A stretch of DNA of 64,000 bases from Amycolatopsis balhimycina FH 1894. Its GTDB lineage: Bacteria; Actinomycetota; Actinomycetes; Mycobacteriales; Pseudonocardiaceae. The stretch lies in the NCBI RefSeq assembly GCF_000384295.1, contig NZ_KB913037.1, positions 4,784,868-4,848,867 of the forward strand. Reading direction: 5' to 3'. Below are positions 30,258 to 39,140 of this stretch, piece after piece; within the stretch, counting starts at the first letter, position 1, and each line of letters opens with the position of its first letter. A program made the position numbers and the translations under genes. Under the pieces are notes generated by a model. It was given only the letters and a program-made list of their open reading frames with translations, was not told the DNA's origin and did no database searches.

Positions 30258-31487
30258 ATGACCGGACCCACTGACCTGCCCACCCTGCCCGGCACGCCGT
30301 TCGCCGGACTCCTCGACGCCGCGCGGGCGCTGCAGGACCGCACCGTCGCGCTCCGGCGCGTCGTGCACCGCGGGCCGGAACAGGGCCTCCAGCTGCCGCG
30401 CACCCAGGCGGCGATCCGGGAAGCGCTCGCCGACCTGCCGCTGGAGATCACCGAGGGCAAGGCCACGACGTCGCTGACCGCCGTTCTGCGCGGCTCTCGG
30501 CCGGGCCCGGCCGTGCTGCTGCGCGGGGACATGGACGCATTGCCGCTGACCGAGGAGACCGGGCTCGACTACGCGTCCGAGGATCCGGAGTCGATGCACG
30601 CGTGCGGGCACGACACGCACGTCGCGATGCTGGCGTCGGCCGCGCGGCTGCTCGCCGAACGCCGGGACCGGCTCGCGGGGTCGGTCGTGTTCATGTTCCA
30701 GCCGGGTGAGGAAGGTCACCACGGCGCCCGGTTCATGATCCACGAAGGCGTGCTCGACGCCGCCGGGACGCGGGTCGAGCGCGCGTTCGGCGTGCACATC
30801 CTGGCCAACGCGCGCAGCGGGTTGCTGCAGCTGCGGCCCGGCCCTCTGATGGCGTCGGCGGACTCGTTCTTCGTGCGCGTCACCGGCAAGGGCGGGCACG
30901 GCTCCGCGCCGCAGTACACGATCGACCCGGTGCCCGCGGCCGCGGCGATGGTCGGGGCGCTGCACACGATGATCACGCGCCGGGTCAGCGTGTTCGATCC
31001 CGCGGTGCTCTCGGTGACCCGCATCCAGGCCGGCACGACGTCCAACATTATCCCGGAGACCGCCGAGCTCGAGGGCACGATCCGCAGCTTGTCCGAGCAG
31101 ACGCGCGCGCTGGTCCGCACCGAGCTGCCCAAGGTGTGCGAACAGGTCGGCGCGGCCTACGGCTGCCGCGTGGTCGCCGACGTCGAGCCGGGCTACCCGG
31201 TGACCGTCAACGACGACCGGATCGCCGCCGAGGTGCTGCGGCTCGGCGCGGCCGTGCTCGGGCCGGAGAACGTCGAGCTGCTCGCCGACCCGCTGATGGG
31301 CGCCGAGGACTTTTCGTACGTCCTGCAACGCGTTCCGGGCGCCTACGCGTTCCTCGGCGCCTGCCCGCCCGGCGTCGACCCGGCCGAAGCGGCGGCCAAC
31401 CACTCCAACCGCGTGCTCTTCGACGAGGACGCGATGCCGAGCGGCGTCGCGATGCTCGCCGCCTTCGCGCTGGACGCCCTGCGTTAA
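30258..31487 (+). CDS. M20-family amidohydrolase/peptidase
   Basis: 409 residues of the HipO/ILR1-like M20D group that hydrolyses N-acyl or amino-acid conjugates. Visible motifs: RRVVHRGPEQGLQLP (usually LHxxPE), LLRGDMDALPLTEETG, HACGHDTHVAMLA, FQPGEEGHHGARFMI and GAEDFSYVLQRVPGAY, giving the metal ligands and catalytic Glu. The dimerisation domain (KGGHGSAPQYTIDPV) is present. No signal peptide. The substrate is unknown. It overlaps the convergent phospholipase gene by 4 bp. Confidence 0.9.
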   Translation: MTGPTDLPTLPGTPFAGLLDAARALQDRTVALRRVVHRGPEQGLQLPRTQAAIREALADLPLEITEGKATTSLTAVLRGSRPGPAVLLRGDMDALPLTEETGLDYASEDPESMHACGHDTHVAMLASAARLLAERRDRLAGSVVFMFQPGEEGHHGARFMIHEGVLDAAGTRVERAFGVHILANARSGLLQLRPGPLMASADSFFVRVTGKGGHGSAPQYTIDPVPAAAAMVGALHTMITRRVSVFDPAVLSVTRIQAGTTSNIIPETAELEGTIRSLSEQTRALVRTELPKVCEQVGAAYGCRVVADVEPGYPVTVNDDRIAAEVLRLGAAVLGPENVELLADPLMGAEDFSYVLQRVPGAYAFLGACPPGVDPAEAAANHSNRVLFDEDAMPSGVAMLAAFALDALR

Positions 31488-33442
31488 GGCGCGGTGCGCG
31501 ACGGGCGGCCGTCCTCGAGGTGGCCGGCGAAGCGGCGACGCCACCCCGGCGTCTCGAACGTGACGTCGTACCAGCCGTTCTCCGCCCGCACCGGGAACTC
31601 GTGCGAGCCGCCCGGCGGGACGGTGACGTCGTTCAGCGTGACCGGCGACGGCCCGCTGTTGGTCACCGTCACCCGCAGCCGGGGCGTGTTCACGAACGTG
31701 ACGGCGGCGTCGAGGCCCGGGCCTCCCGAAGCCTCGACGACGAAGCCGTTCGGGCCGTGGATGGCGACGTCGTACGTCCCGCCGTACGCGACTTCGCCGG
31801 CCACCTCGCTCTTCGGGCCGACGTCGAAGCGTTGTGACGTGCCGCCGGCGTGGTAGGCGTACGCGGCCAGCTGCAACGCCTGCGTGCCGTGGTTGGCCAG
31901 GTGCAGCTTCAGGACGTCCGCCTCGGCCGTGACCCAGGCGACCGGCTGGTAGGGCAGGGGACGCGCCTTCGCCGTGCCGGGCTCCTGCCACAGCGCGCCG
32001 GGCCCCAGCCCGGGCTTGGGAAGCCGTTTCTGCGTCCGGTCGGCTTCGGCGCGCAGCGCGTCCGCGTCCGGCAGCAGCGGGATCGTCGTGTCGTGGGTGC
32101 CGAAGTCGAAACAGCTGGTCAGGTCGCCGCAGATGGCGCGGCGCCACGCCGAGATGTTCGGCTCGCGCACGCCGGTCCACGTCTCCAGGAACCGCAGCAC
32201 CGACGTGTGGTCGAAGACCTGCGAGTTCACCCAGCCGCCGCGGCTCCACGGCGAGACGACCATCATCGGCACGCGCGGCCCCAACCCGATCGGGAGGGGA
32301 GCCCCGGACGGGCGGCCCTTCTCCGGCCGGTTCGCCGGCAGGTACTCGCCGGGCGTGCCGGGCGGCGGCGTCGGCGGGACGACGTGGTCGTAGAAGCCGT
32401 CGTTCTCGTCGTAGTTGATGAAGACGACGGTCGACTCCCACAGATCGGGCTTGTCCCACAACGCTTTCAGCATCCGCTGGACGTAGGCGGCGCCGTCGAC
32501 CGGCCGGGCGGCGGGGTGCTCGCAATAGCCGTACGGGGCGACGATCCACGACACGGCGGGCAACGTCCCCGCCGCGCAGTCGGCGATGAACTCGGCCAGC
32601 ACGTGGTCGAGGTCCTTGCCCTTCCCGGAGTCGGGCTTGAGCTTCTTGCGCAGGTTCGCGCGTTCGGCCAGCCGCCGCTTCACCGGGTCCATCGAGTGCA
32701 GCGCGTCGTGGAAGTTCTGGAACAGCCACAGCGGGTTGCCGCCGTAGTCGCCGACGAAGTGGTCAGGGACGCCGCGCTCCTCGGTGTTCGCGTAGATCCG
32801 CCACGAGATGCCCGCCGCCTCCAGCCGCTCCGGGTACGTCGTCCAGCGGAAGGCGGGCTCGTAGTCGGGTGTGTTGTGCGTCGTGGGGCCGCCGGCGAGA
32901 CCGTCCGGGTCGATCGTGCCGGTCCAGTGGTACAGCCGGTTCGGGTGGGTCGGGCCCTGGATCGAGCAGAAGTAGTGGTCGCACAGGGTGAACGCGCTCG
33001 CCAGGGCGTGCTGGAACGGGATGTCGTCGCGTGTGAAGTACCCCATCGTCATGGGGCTCTTCGCCGCTATCCAGCGGTCGTACGCGCCGCCGTTCCACGC
33101 GCGGTGCGTGCTGTTCCAGTCGTGCGGCAGCTCGCCGAGGTCCTGACCGTCCACAACGGAGGTGTCGATCCGGAACGGCAGCACCGGCGCGCCGCCGGCC
33201 TTGGCCGGCTGGCGGAAGACGTCACGCAGGGCCGCACGATCGCCGAACCCGCGTACGCCCGCCATGGTGCCGTAGTACTGGTCGAACGACCGGTTCTCCT
33301 GCATCAGCACCACGACGTGGCGGACGTCGTCGATCGTGCCCTTCCGCGCCGCCGGAGCGCACGCGGCAGACAGCGCACCGGCGACGGTCGCCGCGGCCGC
33401 GCCACCGAGCACCGTGCGCCGGCGGATCCGGCCCATGCCCAC
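31484..33442 (-). CDS. Tat-exported non-haemolytic phospholipase C
   Basis: 652 residues with a twin-arginine signal (RIRRRTVLGGAAAATVAG). The phosphoesterase domain carries VVVLMQENRSFDQYYGTM, THPNRLYHWTGTID, FINYDENDGFYDHVVPP and LGPRVPMMVVSPWSRGGW. Two C-terminal beta domains follow (about 455-640). This is the architecture of phosphocholine-type phospholipases C exported folded through Tat. It probably releases phosphocholine or other head groups for phosphate or nitrogen. Confidence 0.92.
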   Translation of the reverse strand: MGMGRIRRRTVLGGAAAATVAGALSAACAPAARKGTIDDVRHVVVLMQENRSFDQYYGTMAGVRGFGDRAALRDVFRQPAKAGGAPVLPFRIDTSVVDGQDLGELPHDWNSTHRAWNGGAYDRWIAAKSPMTMGYFTRDDIPFQHALASAFTLCDHYFCSIQGPTHPNRLYHWTGTIDPDGLAGGPTTHNTPDYEPAFRWTTYPERLEAAGISWRIYANTEERGVPDHFVGDYGGNPLWLFQNFHDALHSMDPVKRRLAERANLRKKLKPDSGKGKDLDHVLAEFIADCAAGTLPAVSWIVAPYGYCEHPAARPVDGAAYVQRMLKALWDKPDLWESTVVFINYDENDGFYDHVVPPTPPPGTPGEYLPANRPEKGRPSGAPLPIGLGPRVPMMVVSPWSRGGWVNSQVFDHTSVLRFLETWTGVREPNISAWRRAICGDLTSCFDFGTHDTTIPLLPDADALRAEADRTQKRLPKPGLGPGALWQEPGTAKARPLPYQPVAWVTAEADVLKLHLANHGTQALQLAAYAYHAGGTSQRFDVGPKSEVAGEVAYGGTYDVAIHGPNGFVVEASGGPGLDAAVTFVNTPRLRVTVTNSGPSPVTLNDVTVPPGGSHEFPVRAENGWYDVTFETPGWRRRFAGHLEDGRPSRTAP

Positions 33443-33515
33443 CTCCTCGGGCGAGCTTTCCCCACGTCAACGGCCCGGGCAAGGGAGTACCTTCACCGCT
33501 GAGAGAGGTGGAGCC

Positions 33516-33893
33516 ATGCTCGACTCAGCGGAACTGGTCGCCTTCGCACCTTCGACCGACCTGGAGCGCTCACGTGCCTTCTACACGGATGTCGCCGGGC
33601 TCGAGTTCATCGAGCAGACCCCCTTCGCGTGTGTGTTCCGCAGTGGCTCGACCATGCTGCGCGTCACCGCCGTGGCCGAGTTGACGCCGCAGCCGTTCAC
33701 GGTGCTCGGCTGGGCGGTCACCGACGTCCGGGCGGCGGTGGCCGAGCTGCGTGGCCGTGGCGTGGAGTTCCTCACGTTCGACACGCTGCCACAGGACACC
33801 GACAAAATCTGGACCACGCCCGGTGGCCGGATCGCCTGGTTCACCGATCCGGATGGCAACGTGCTGTCACTGACCGAGTTCACTGGCGATTAA
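33516..33893 (+). CDS. VOC (glyoxalase/bleomycin-resistance fold) protein
   Basis: 125 residues from an ATG with GAGAGAGGTGGAG upstream. The pattern AFAPSTDLERSRAFYTDVAG starts a beta-alpha-beta unit, and GRIAWFTDPDGNVLSLTEF closes the second. It is one of the many single-domain VOC proteins; metal ligands and substrate cannot be assigned with confidence. It is followed after 25 bp by the UPF0303 gene, probably in one transcript. Confidence 0.85.
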   Translation: MLDSAELVAFAPSTDLERSRAFYTDVAGLEFIEQTPFACVFRSGSTMLRVTAVAELTPQPFTVLGWAVTDVRAAVAELRGRGVEFLTFDTLPQDTDKIWTTPGGRIAWFTDPDGNVLSLTEFTGD

Positions 33894-33913
33894 ACAACAC
33901 TGTTGATTTAATG
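33890..33913. promoter_or_regulatory. AT-rich inverted repeat before the UPF0303 gene
   Basis: ATTAAACAACA (33890-33900) and TGTTGATTTAAT (33902-33913) form an almost perfect inverted repeat around one base, strikingly AT-rich for this genome. It overlaps the VOC stop and lies six bases before the next ATG. It could be an operator or an AT-rich translation start region. Confidence 0.45.
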
Positions 33914-33918
33914 GCGGC

Positions 33919-34386
33919 ATGACCGACGCCGACGCCCTCGCCCAGCTCGCCGGCCAGGAGGAACGCCTCCAGTTCGCGACCTTCGACAACGAGACCGCGC
34001 TCGCGCTCGGCCAGCAGCTGCTGGCGGCCGCGCGGGACCGCGGCCTGCCGGTGACGATCTCCGTCCGCCGCAACGGCCAGCGGCTCTTCCACGCCGCGCT
34101 GCCCGGCACGTCGGCCAACAACGACGCCTGGATCGACCGCAAGAGCCGCGTCGTCGATCGCTACGGGCACAGCTCCTTCCTGGTCGGCGCGCAGTTCCGC
34201 GCGAAGGGCGGCTCGTTCGAGGAGGACTCCCGCCTCGACCCGGACGAGTACGCGGCCCACGGCGGGGTGTTCCCGGTGCTCGTCCGCGGGGTCGGCCCGG
34301 TCGGCACGGTCGGCGTGTCCGGGCTCCCGCAGGCCGACGACCACGCGTTCGTCGTCGAGCAGCTGGAGCTGTTCCTGAACCCCTGA
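33919..34386 (+). CDS. UPF0303/heme-degrading-domain (HbpS-like fold) protein
   Basis: 155 residues. Family features are [60 protein letters not shown] and [22 protein letters not shown]. Members of this fold include the YBR137W-like UPF0303 proteins and the haem-binding HbpS; function here is not established. Cytosolic, no signal peptide. Confidence 0.82.
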   Translation: MTDADALAQLAGQEERLQFATFDNETALALGQQLLAAARDRGLPVTISVRRNGQRLFHAALPGTSANNDAWIDRKSRVVDRYGHSSFLVGAQFRAKGGSFEEDSRLDPDEYAAHGGVFPVLVRGVGPVGTVGVSGLPQADDHAFVVEQLELFLNP

Positions 34387-34466
34387 AAAATTCTTCCGGT
34401 CGGATTGTCGAACCGGCAGGCCCCTGTTCGACGGGTCAGGTGCAGGCCCGACCCGAAGGAGAAAAC

Positions 34467-35090
34467 ATGGGCAACCTCACCGTGACGACCTTCCTGACCC
34501 TCGACGGCGTCTACCAGGCGCCCGGGGGTCAGGACGAGGACACTTCCGGCGGCTTCGACCTCGGCGGCTGGGTGACGCCGTTCTACGAGGAGGACATGGC
34601 GGGGTTCGTCGCCGAGTGGTTCTCCCGCGCGGACGCCTTCCTGCTCGGACGGCGGACGTACGAGATCTTCGCCGCGCACTGGCCGAAGGTCACCGACCCC
34701 GGCGATCCGGTCGCGTCCCGGCTCAACACCCTGCCGAAGTACGTGGCGTCGCGGACGCTGACGGATCCGTCCTGGTCCGGCACGTCCGTCGTGGACGGGG
34801 ACGTCGCCGGGTTCGTCCGTGACCTCAAGTCCCGGCACCGCGGCGAGATCCAGGTGCACGGGAGCGGCGCCCTGCTGCAGACGCTGATCGCGAACGACCT
34901 GGTGGACGAGTACCGGCTGTGGCTGTACCCGGTCGTGCTGGGCAAGGGGCGCCGGCTCTTCCCGGACGGCGTGGCGCCGAAAGCCTTCGAACACGTCGAA
35001 ACCCGGCACACGGCCACGGGGGTGAACGTGCTCGTGCTGCGCCCGGCCGGGAAGCCGCGGTTCGACACGTTCCAGCTCACGAAGGCGTAA
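34467..35090 (+). CDS. Dihydrofolate-reductase-family (RibD C-terminal-like) protein
   Basis: 207 residues from an ATG with GAAGGAG upstream. The fold is indicated by [83 protein letters not shown] and [14 protein letters not shown]. This is the common stand-alone DHFR/RibD-like reductase family; a role in folate or riboflavin synthesis should not be assumed. It is followed by the ThrRS attenuator region. Confidence 0.87.
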   Translation: MGNLTVTTFLTLDGVYQAPGGQDEDTSGGFDLGGWVTPFYEEDMAGFVAEWFSRADAFLLGRRTYEIFAAHWPKVTDPGDPVASRLNTLPKYVASRTLTDPSWSGTSVVDGDVAGFVRDLKSRHRGEIQVHGSGALLQTLIANDLVDEYRLWLYPVVLGKGRRLFPDGVAPKAFEHVETRHTATGVNVLVLRPAGKPRFDTFQLTKA

Positions 35091-35122
35091 AAGGACTGGC
35101 CGCGGTTGCTACCGTCGAAGAC

Positions 35123-35173
35123 ATGAAGCGCGCTGTTTCCACGACGACGCCGGAAAGTGTCCCGGCGCGCTGA
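35123..35173 (+). CDS. Threonine-rich leader peptide (attenuator)
   Basis: The 16-codon frame encodes MKRAVSTTTPESVPAR with three consecutive Thr codons (ACG ACG ACG). It ends 12 bases before a strong terminator hairpin, which is followed by a threonyl-tRNA synthetase gene. A TACCGT box at 35110-35115 is suitably placed for a transcript starting at or near the ATG, so the leader may be leaderless, as often happens for actinomycete attenuation peptides. Low charged tRNA-Thr would stall the ribosome at the Thr run. The regulatory role is inference from layout. Confidence 0.75.
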   Translation: MKRAVSTTTPESVPAR

Positions 35174-35184
35174 ACGATGTCTCC

Positions 35185-35214
35185 AGCCCGGGGCGGTCGC
35201 CCCGGGCTTCGTCT
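35185..35214 (+). terminator. Attenuator terminator before the ThrRS gene
   Basis: AGCCCGGGGCG (35185-35195) pairs perfectly with CGCCCCGGGCT (35198-35208), followed by TCGTCTT. The upstream CCCGG at 35161-35165 could pair with CCGGG of the left arm to form a competing stem. It lies between the leader peptide stop and the ribosome site of the ThrRS gene. Confidence 0.78.
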
Positions 35215-35251
35215 TGTGGTCACCCGCCTCGCCGTCCACGAGGAGTCCACA

Positions 35252-36421
35252 ATGCACGACCACCGCAAGCTCGGCCGCGAGCTCGGCCTGTTCGGCACCG
35301 ACCCGCTGATCGGCGCGGGCCTGCCCTACTGGCTGCCCGACGGCGCGATCGTCCGCTACAGCATCGAGGAGTACGTCCGCGGCCTCGAACGGCGCGCGGG
35401 GTACCGGCACGTCCATTCGCCGGTGCTCGGCAAGCGTGAGCTGTACGAGATCTCGGGGCACTGGGCGCACTACCGCGACGACATGTACCCGCCCATGGAC
35501 GTCGGCGGCGAGCAGCTCGTGCTGCGGCCGAGCCTGTGCCCGCACCACGCGCTGATCTACCGTTCGCGCGGGCGCAGCTACCGCGAGCTGCCGCTGCGGA
35601 TCGCCGAGCTCGGCGGGATGTACCGCAGCGAGCTGTCCGGCGTGCTCGGCGGGCTGAACCGCGTCCGCGCGATCCAGCTCAACGACGCGCACGTCTTCTG
35701 CACCCTCGATCAGGTCGAAGCCGAGGCGGCCGCCGCGCTGGGGCTGATCCGGAAGGCCTACGACGCGCTCGGCATCAGCCCGGCGCGGTACCGGCTTTCG
35801 CTCCCGGGCGCCGGCGGGAAGTACGTGGCCGGCGACTGGGACCGCTCGGTGGCAATCCTGCGGTCCGTCCTCGACGGGCTCCCGTACGACGCCGTCGAAG
35901 GCGAAGCGGCCTTCTACGGGCCGAAAATCGACGTCCAGATCGCCGACAGCGCGGGCCGCGAGTCAACCCTCTCCACCGTCCAGGTCGACTTCCACCAGCC
36001 GGCGCAGTTCGGGCTGGAGTACGTCGGCGCGGACGCGGCGAAACACCGGCCGGTCATGGTGCACCGCAGCATCATCGGCAGCGTGGAGCGCGCGGTGGCG
36101 CACCTCGTCGAGGTCCACGGCGGCGCGTTCCCGGCCTGGCTGGCGCCGGTCCAGCTGCGGCTACTTCCGTTGTCGTTTGCCGAAGTGCCCGACGCGCAGT
36201 CGGTCCTCGACCGGTGCGGTGACCTGCGCGCGGAGATCGTCTCGCAGGGCAGCCTCGGCGCGCGGATCCGCGACGGACGGCTGGTGCCGTACCAGGCCGT
36301 GATCGGTCCGGAGGAGGTCGCGGCGGGACGGCTTTCGCTGCGGCTGCGCGACGGGCGCCGTCTCGACGCGCAGCCGGTCGAGGACGTTCTCGCGCGGATC
36401 GACGCGGAGGTCAAGCCGTAG
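35252..36421 (+). CDS. thrS: Short threonyl-tRNA synthetase lacking TGS and editing domains
   Basis: 389 residues from an ATG with CGAGGAG upstream, against roughly 640-690 for full-length ThrRS. The class II core is complete: motif 2 region MYRSELSGVLGGLNRVRAIQ, DAHVFCTLDQ, motif 3 region PVMVHRSIIGSVERAVAHLV. The three zinc ligands of ThrRS correspond to Cys in SLCPHH, His in NDAHVFC and His in VMVHRS. A C-terminal anticodon-binding domain follows (APVQLRLLPLSFAE onward). The TGS and the Ser-editing domains are absent. It is probably an inducible second ThrRS, e.g. for threonine starvation or resistance to a ThrRS inhibitor, controlled by the upstream attenuator. Confidence 0.88.
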   Translation: MHDHRKLGRELGLFGTDPLIGAGLPYWLPDGAIVRYSIEEYVRGLERRAGYRHVHSPVLGKRELYEISGHWAHYRDDMYPPMDVGGEQLVLRPSLCPHHALIYRSRGRSYRELPLRIAELGGMYRSELSGVLGGLNRVRAIQLNDAHVFCTLDQVEAEAAAALGLIRKAYDALGISPARYRLSLPGAGGKYVAGDWDRSVAILRSVLDGLPYDAVEGEAAFYGPKIDVQIADSAGRESTLSTVQVDFHQPAQFGLEYVGADAAKHRPVMVHRSIIGSVERAVAHLVEVHGGAFPAWLAPVQLRLLPLSFAEVPDAQSVLDRCGDLRAEIVSQGSLGARIRDGRLVPYQAVIGPEEVAAGRLSLRLRDGRRLDAQPVEDVLARIDAEVKP

Positions 36422-37250
36422 CCGCGGCCAGCCAGTCGAGCGCGGGCGTCAAGCTTTCCGGGGCCGCCCAGCCGTTGACCACGGAGAGCAGTTCCAGGTA
36501 GCGCTCACGTCGTGGATCGTTGACGAAACCGAGCCATTCCCGCAGGTCATCGGGGGTGCGCGGGAGACCGTCGACGATCGCCGCGGCCTGCGGCGAGTCC
36601 GGTGCCACGCCGGCTTCGAGGGCCGGCGTGACGGCGTCACGGACCTCGGCCGCCAGGTCGCGGCGCAAGCCACCTCGATGGTCCTCCACGAGCCGGCGCA
36701 GGACAGCGCGGAACTCGGTGTCCTGCGTCAGCCCGGCCAGTTCGATCCACGCTTCGATCTGCCGGGGGCTGGGGTTCTCGGGGAGTTCGGGCGTCAACGT
36801 CCGGGCGACGCCGGCGAGTTCGGGGCGGTCGCCCAGTGTCGCGGTCAGGAATTCGTCGACCAGCCTTCGTCGTTCCACTTCGGACAGTAGAGCCAGCTTG
36901 TGCATGAGACTTGTTTCCTCCGGGGTCGAATCGCGCCTGGCCACCGCCGTCAGCACCGCGCGGCGCACGCGCAGCACGCGGATCTGCACCTCGATGGCCT
37001 CGGCGTGCTTCGCCGCGACGTCGGCGACGGTCGCTTCGCCGTCGACGACCCGCCGGATCGTGGCCAGGTCGAGGCCCAGGTCCCGGAGGGTGCGGACGAG
37101 GTCGAGGCGGGCGAGCGCGGCGTCGTCGTAACGGCGCTGACCTGCGGTGTTGCGTCCCGACGGCGGCACGAGACCGCGGTCGGAGTAGAAGCGGACGGCC
37201 TTGATCGTCAGCCCGGTGCGGTGGGCCAGCTCGCCGATCGAATACCGCAT
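36411..37250 (-). CDS. MerR-family transcriptional regulator
   Basis: 279 residues from the ATG at 37250. The winged-helix MerR domain is MRYSIGELAHRTGLTIKAVR then FYSDRGLVPPSGRN and RRYDDAALARLDLVRTLRDL, followed by a dimerisation helix. A long C-terminal region (about 100-279) is helical, resembling the effector domain of TipA-like or multidrug-type MerR proteins, but no ligand motif is recognised. It overlaps the convergent ThrRS gene by 11 bp. The target is unknown. Confidence 0.87.
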   Translation of the reverse strand: MRYSIGELAHRTGLTIKAVRFYSDRGLVPPSGRNTAGQRRYDDAALARLDLVRTLRDLGLDLATIRRVVDGEATVADVAAKHAEAIEVQIRVLRVRRAVLTAVARRDSTPEETSLMHKLALLSEVERRRLVDEFLTATLGDRPELAGVARTLTPELPENPSPRQIEAWIELAGLTQDTEFRAVLRRLVEDHRGGLRRDLAAEVRDAVTPALEAGVAPDSPQAAAIVDGLPRTPDDLREWLGFVNDPRRERYLELLSVVNGWAAPESLTPALDWLAAATA

Positions 37251-37362
37251 GCCGTCAGCCTGGCACCTCCTCTCGGGGGAGGAGCAAGGGTCCAGGTTCG
37301 CCCGATCGTGTCGATCAGATGTTCGATGATGCGCGGTAGAGTCGATCACATGAGCGAACGAA

Positions 37363-38250
37363 CTAGGTCTCCTCCCGGATCCGGGTCACCAGCTGGGTCG
37401 GGTTCACGAACCGCAACGCGATGAGAAGGAGCACGAGCATGGAGGCGGTGTAGATGGTCGCCATGGCGTCGACCGACTGGTTGGCCCGGATACCCGCGGC
37501 GAACACGGAGTTGTAGAGCGCCACCACCAGGGTCGTCGAGTCCGGGCCCGCGGTGAGGAACGTCAGCTCGAACATGCCGACCGTCCGCACCAGCACGAGG
37601 ATCGAGGCGGCCAGGATCCCCGGCAGCAGGAGCGGGCCCAGGATGCGGGTGAACACCGAGACGGTGCGCGCGCCGGACATGCGGGCCGCGGCTTCGATCT
37701 TCGGATCGATCTGCTCGATGAACGGCGTCATCGTGAGCACGACGAACGGCACCGAAGGCACCAGGTTGGCCAGGATGACGCCGGTGATCGTGCCGGCCAG
37801 GTGGAACTTGTACAGCACGGTGGCCAGCGGGATGCCGTAGGTGATGGGAGGGATCAGGATCGGCAGGACGAACAGCAGCATCACCAGGCGCTTGCCGGGG
37901 AACGAACGGCGAGCCAGCGCGTAGGCGGCCGGGACGCCGACCGCCACCGACACGGCGATCACCACCAGGGCGACGATCGCCGTCGTGAGGAGGACGTCCG
38001 ACAGGCCGAACTCGCGCCAGGCGTCGGCGTACCAGTGGGCGGTGAAACCGTCCGGGAGCCAGCTGCCGAACCACTGCGTGCCGAACGAGTCGACGACCAC
38101 CGAGAGCACCACGCCCGCGAGGTTGACGAAGAAGAACACGACCACGGCCCAGACAACCCAACGTCCGGGACGCGCGACCCAACCGGTCATCCCTTCCCTG
38201 GTCATCCCTTGCCCGGTCATCCCTTGCCCGGTCATCCCTTGCCCGGTCAT
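37363..38250 (-). CDS. ABC importer permease, second subunit, with MTGQG repeat N-terminus
   Basis: 295 residues counted from the first ATG. The N-terminus is MTGQG three times, MTREG, then MTGWV, so five in-frame ATGs exist at 15-base steps, each with GGG just upstream. The true start may be the last one (38190), giving about 275 residues. Six membrane helices follow, with the inner-membrane EAA-like motif EAARMSGARTVSVFTRILGPLLLPG. This is the PotC-like second permease of a polyamine/iron/phosphonate-type importer. The first ATG overlaps the stop of the other permease (ATGA). Confidence 0.85.
   Translation of the reverse strand: MTGQGMTGQGMTGQGMTREGMTGWVARPGRWVVWAVVVFFFVNLAGVVLSVVVDSFGTQWFGSWLPDGFTAHWYADAWREFGLSDVLLTTAIVALVVIAVSVAVGVPAAYALARRSFPGKRLVMLLFVLPILIPPITYGIPLATVLYKFHLAGTITGVILANLVPSVPFVVLTMTPFIEQIDPKIEAAARMSGARTVSVFTRILGPLLLPGILAASILVLVRTVGMFELTFLTAGPDSTTLVVALYNSVFAAGIRANQSVDAMATIYTASMLVLLLIALRFVNPTQLVTRIREET
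38188..38250 (-). repeat. 15-bp tandem repeat carrying five in-frame start codons
   Basis: Minus-strand units ATGACCGGGCAAGGG repeat three times, then ATGACCAGGGAAGGG and ATGACCGGTTGGGTC. Each full unit supplies both an ATG and a GGG-type ribosome site for the next one. It lies exactly at the junction of two coupled permease genes. Confidence 0.92.
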
Positions 38251-39140
38251 CCCTTGCCTCCGGTCGCTCCGCGGTACAGCGTGCCGCGCCACGCCATGAC
38301 CAGGCCGATCACGATCAACATGATCACCGCCATGAGCATCGCGACGGCCGAACCCATCGAGTAGTCGTACTCCTCGAAGGCGGCGTGGTAGGCCGCGATC
38401 GAGATGACGCGGGTCTCGTTCGCGGGGTCGCCGACGAGCTGCGCCGAAGGGAACACCGAGAACGCCATGACGAACGAGAGACAGAAGGTGATCGCCAGGC
38501 CGGGCGCCAGCAGCGGCAGCGTGATCCGCCGGAAGCGCTGGACGCCGTTCGCGCCGAGCGTCGCGGCCGCCTTCTCCAAGGAGGGGTCGATGCCCGACAG
38601 ATAGGACAACGTGAGCAGGAAGGAGAACGGGAAGCCGGTGATCACGAGCGACAACAGCACGCCGGTGTAGTTGTGGATCAGCGGCAGCGGCTGGTCGGTG
38701 ACACCGAGGACGGTGAGCACCTTGTTCAGCCAGCCCGCCGGCCCACCGTACATGATCAGGCCCTGCGCGGTGAGCACCGTGCCGAGCGTGATCGGCACGA
38801 CCAGGATGGTCGTCAGGAGGCGCTTGCCGCGGACGCGGCCGCGCATCACGTACGCGATCGGGATGCTGGCGAGGACGTTGATGAACGTCGCGGGCAGCGC
38901 GATGCCGAGCGTCGTCCAGATCGTGTCGCGCAAGTACGGGTCGCCGAAGAACCGCGCGTAATTCGCGAAGACCCCGCCCTTGCGTGGGGCGAAGGACAAC
39001 TGGAGGCCGTAGAGGAAGGGGTAGAGGAACAGGCAGGCAGTGACCAGCAGGCCAGGCACGAGGAGCAGCAGGGTGCGGTCGACACCGCGTTCGGCGAGCC
39101 GGTGCCGCAACGCCGGCCGGGCAGTGGCCACGGCGGTCAC
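38247..39140 (-). CDS. ABC importer permease, first subunit
   Basis: 297 residues from a GTG that overlaps the ATPase stop. Six hydrophobic helices; the EAA-type loop is EKAAATLGANGVQRFRRITLPLLAPG. LLLVPGLLVTACLFLYPFLYG at the N-terminus is typical of PotB-like permeases. It forms the membrane channel with the following permease and the ATPase encoded just before it. Confidence 0.88.
   Translation of the reverse strand: MTAVATARPALRHRLAERGVDRTLLLLVPGLLVTACLFLYPFLYGLQLSFAPRKGGVFANYARFFGDPYLRDTIWTTLGIALPATFINVLASIPIAYVMRGRVRGKRLLTTILVVPITLGTVLTAQGLIMYGGPAGWLNKVLTVLGVTDQPLPLIHNYTGVLLSLVITGFPFSFLLTLSYLSGIDPSLEKAAATLGANGVQRFRRITLPLLAPGLAITFCLSFVMAFSVFPSAQLVGDPANETRVISIAAYHAAFEEYDYSMGSAVAMLMAVIMLIVIGLVMAWRGTLYRGATGGKG

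Noticed and set aside
35091..35251. T-box riboswitch ahead of the ThrRS gene
   Set aside because: No T-box consensus (GGTGGNACCGCGG-like) or specifier stem; a Thr-rich leader peptide and terminator explain the region better.
38188..38250. CRISPR-like array of short direct repeats
   Set aside because: The repeats are only 15 bp with no spacers, are in frame, and encode MTGQG at the start of a permease.
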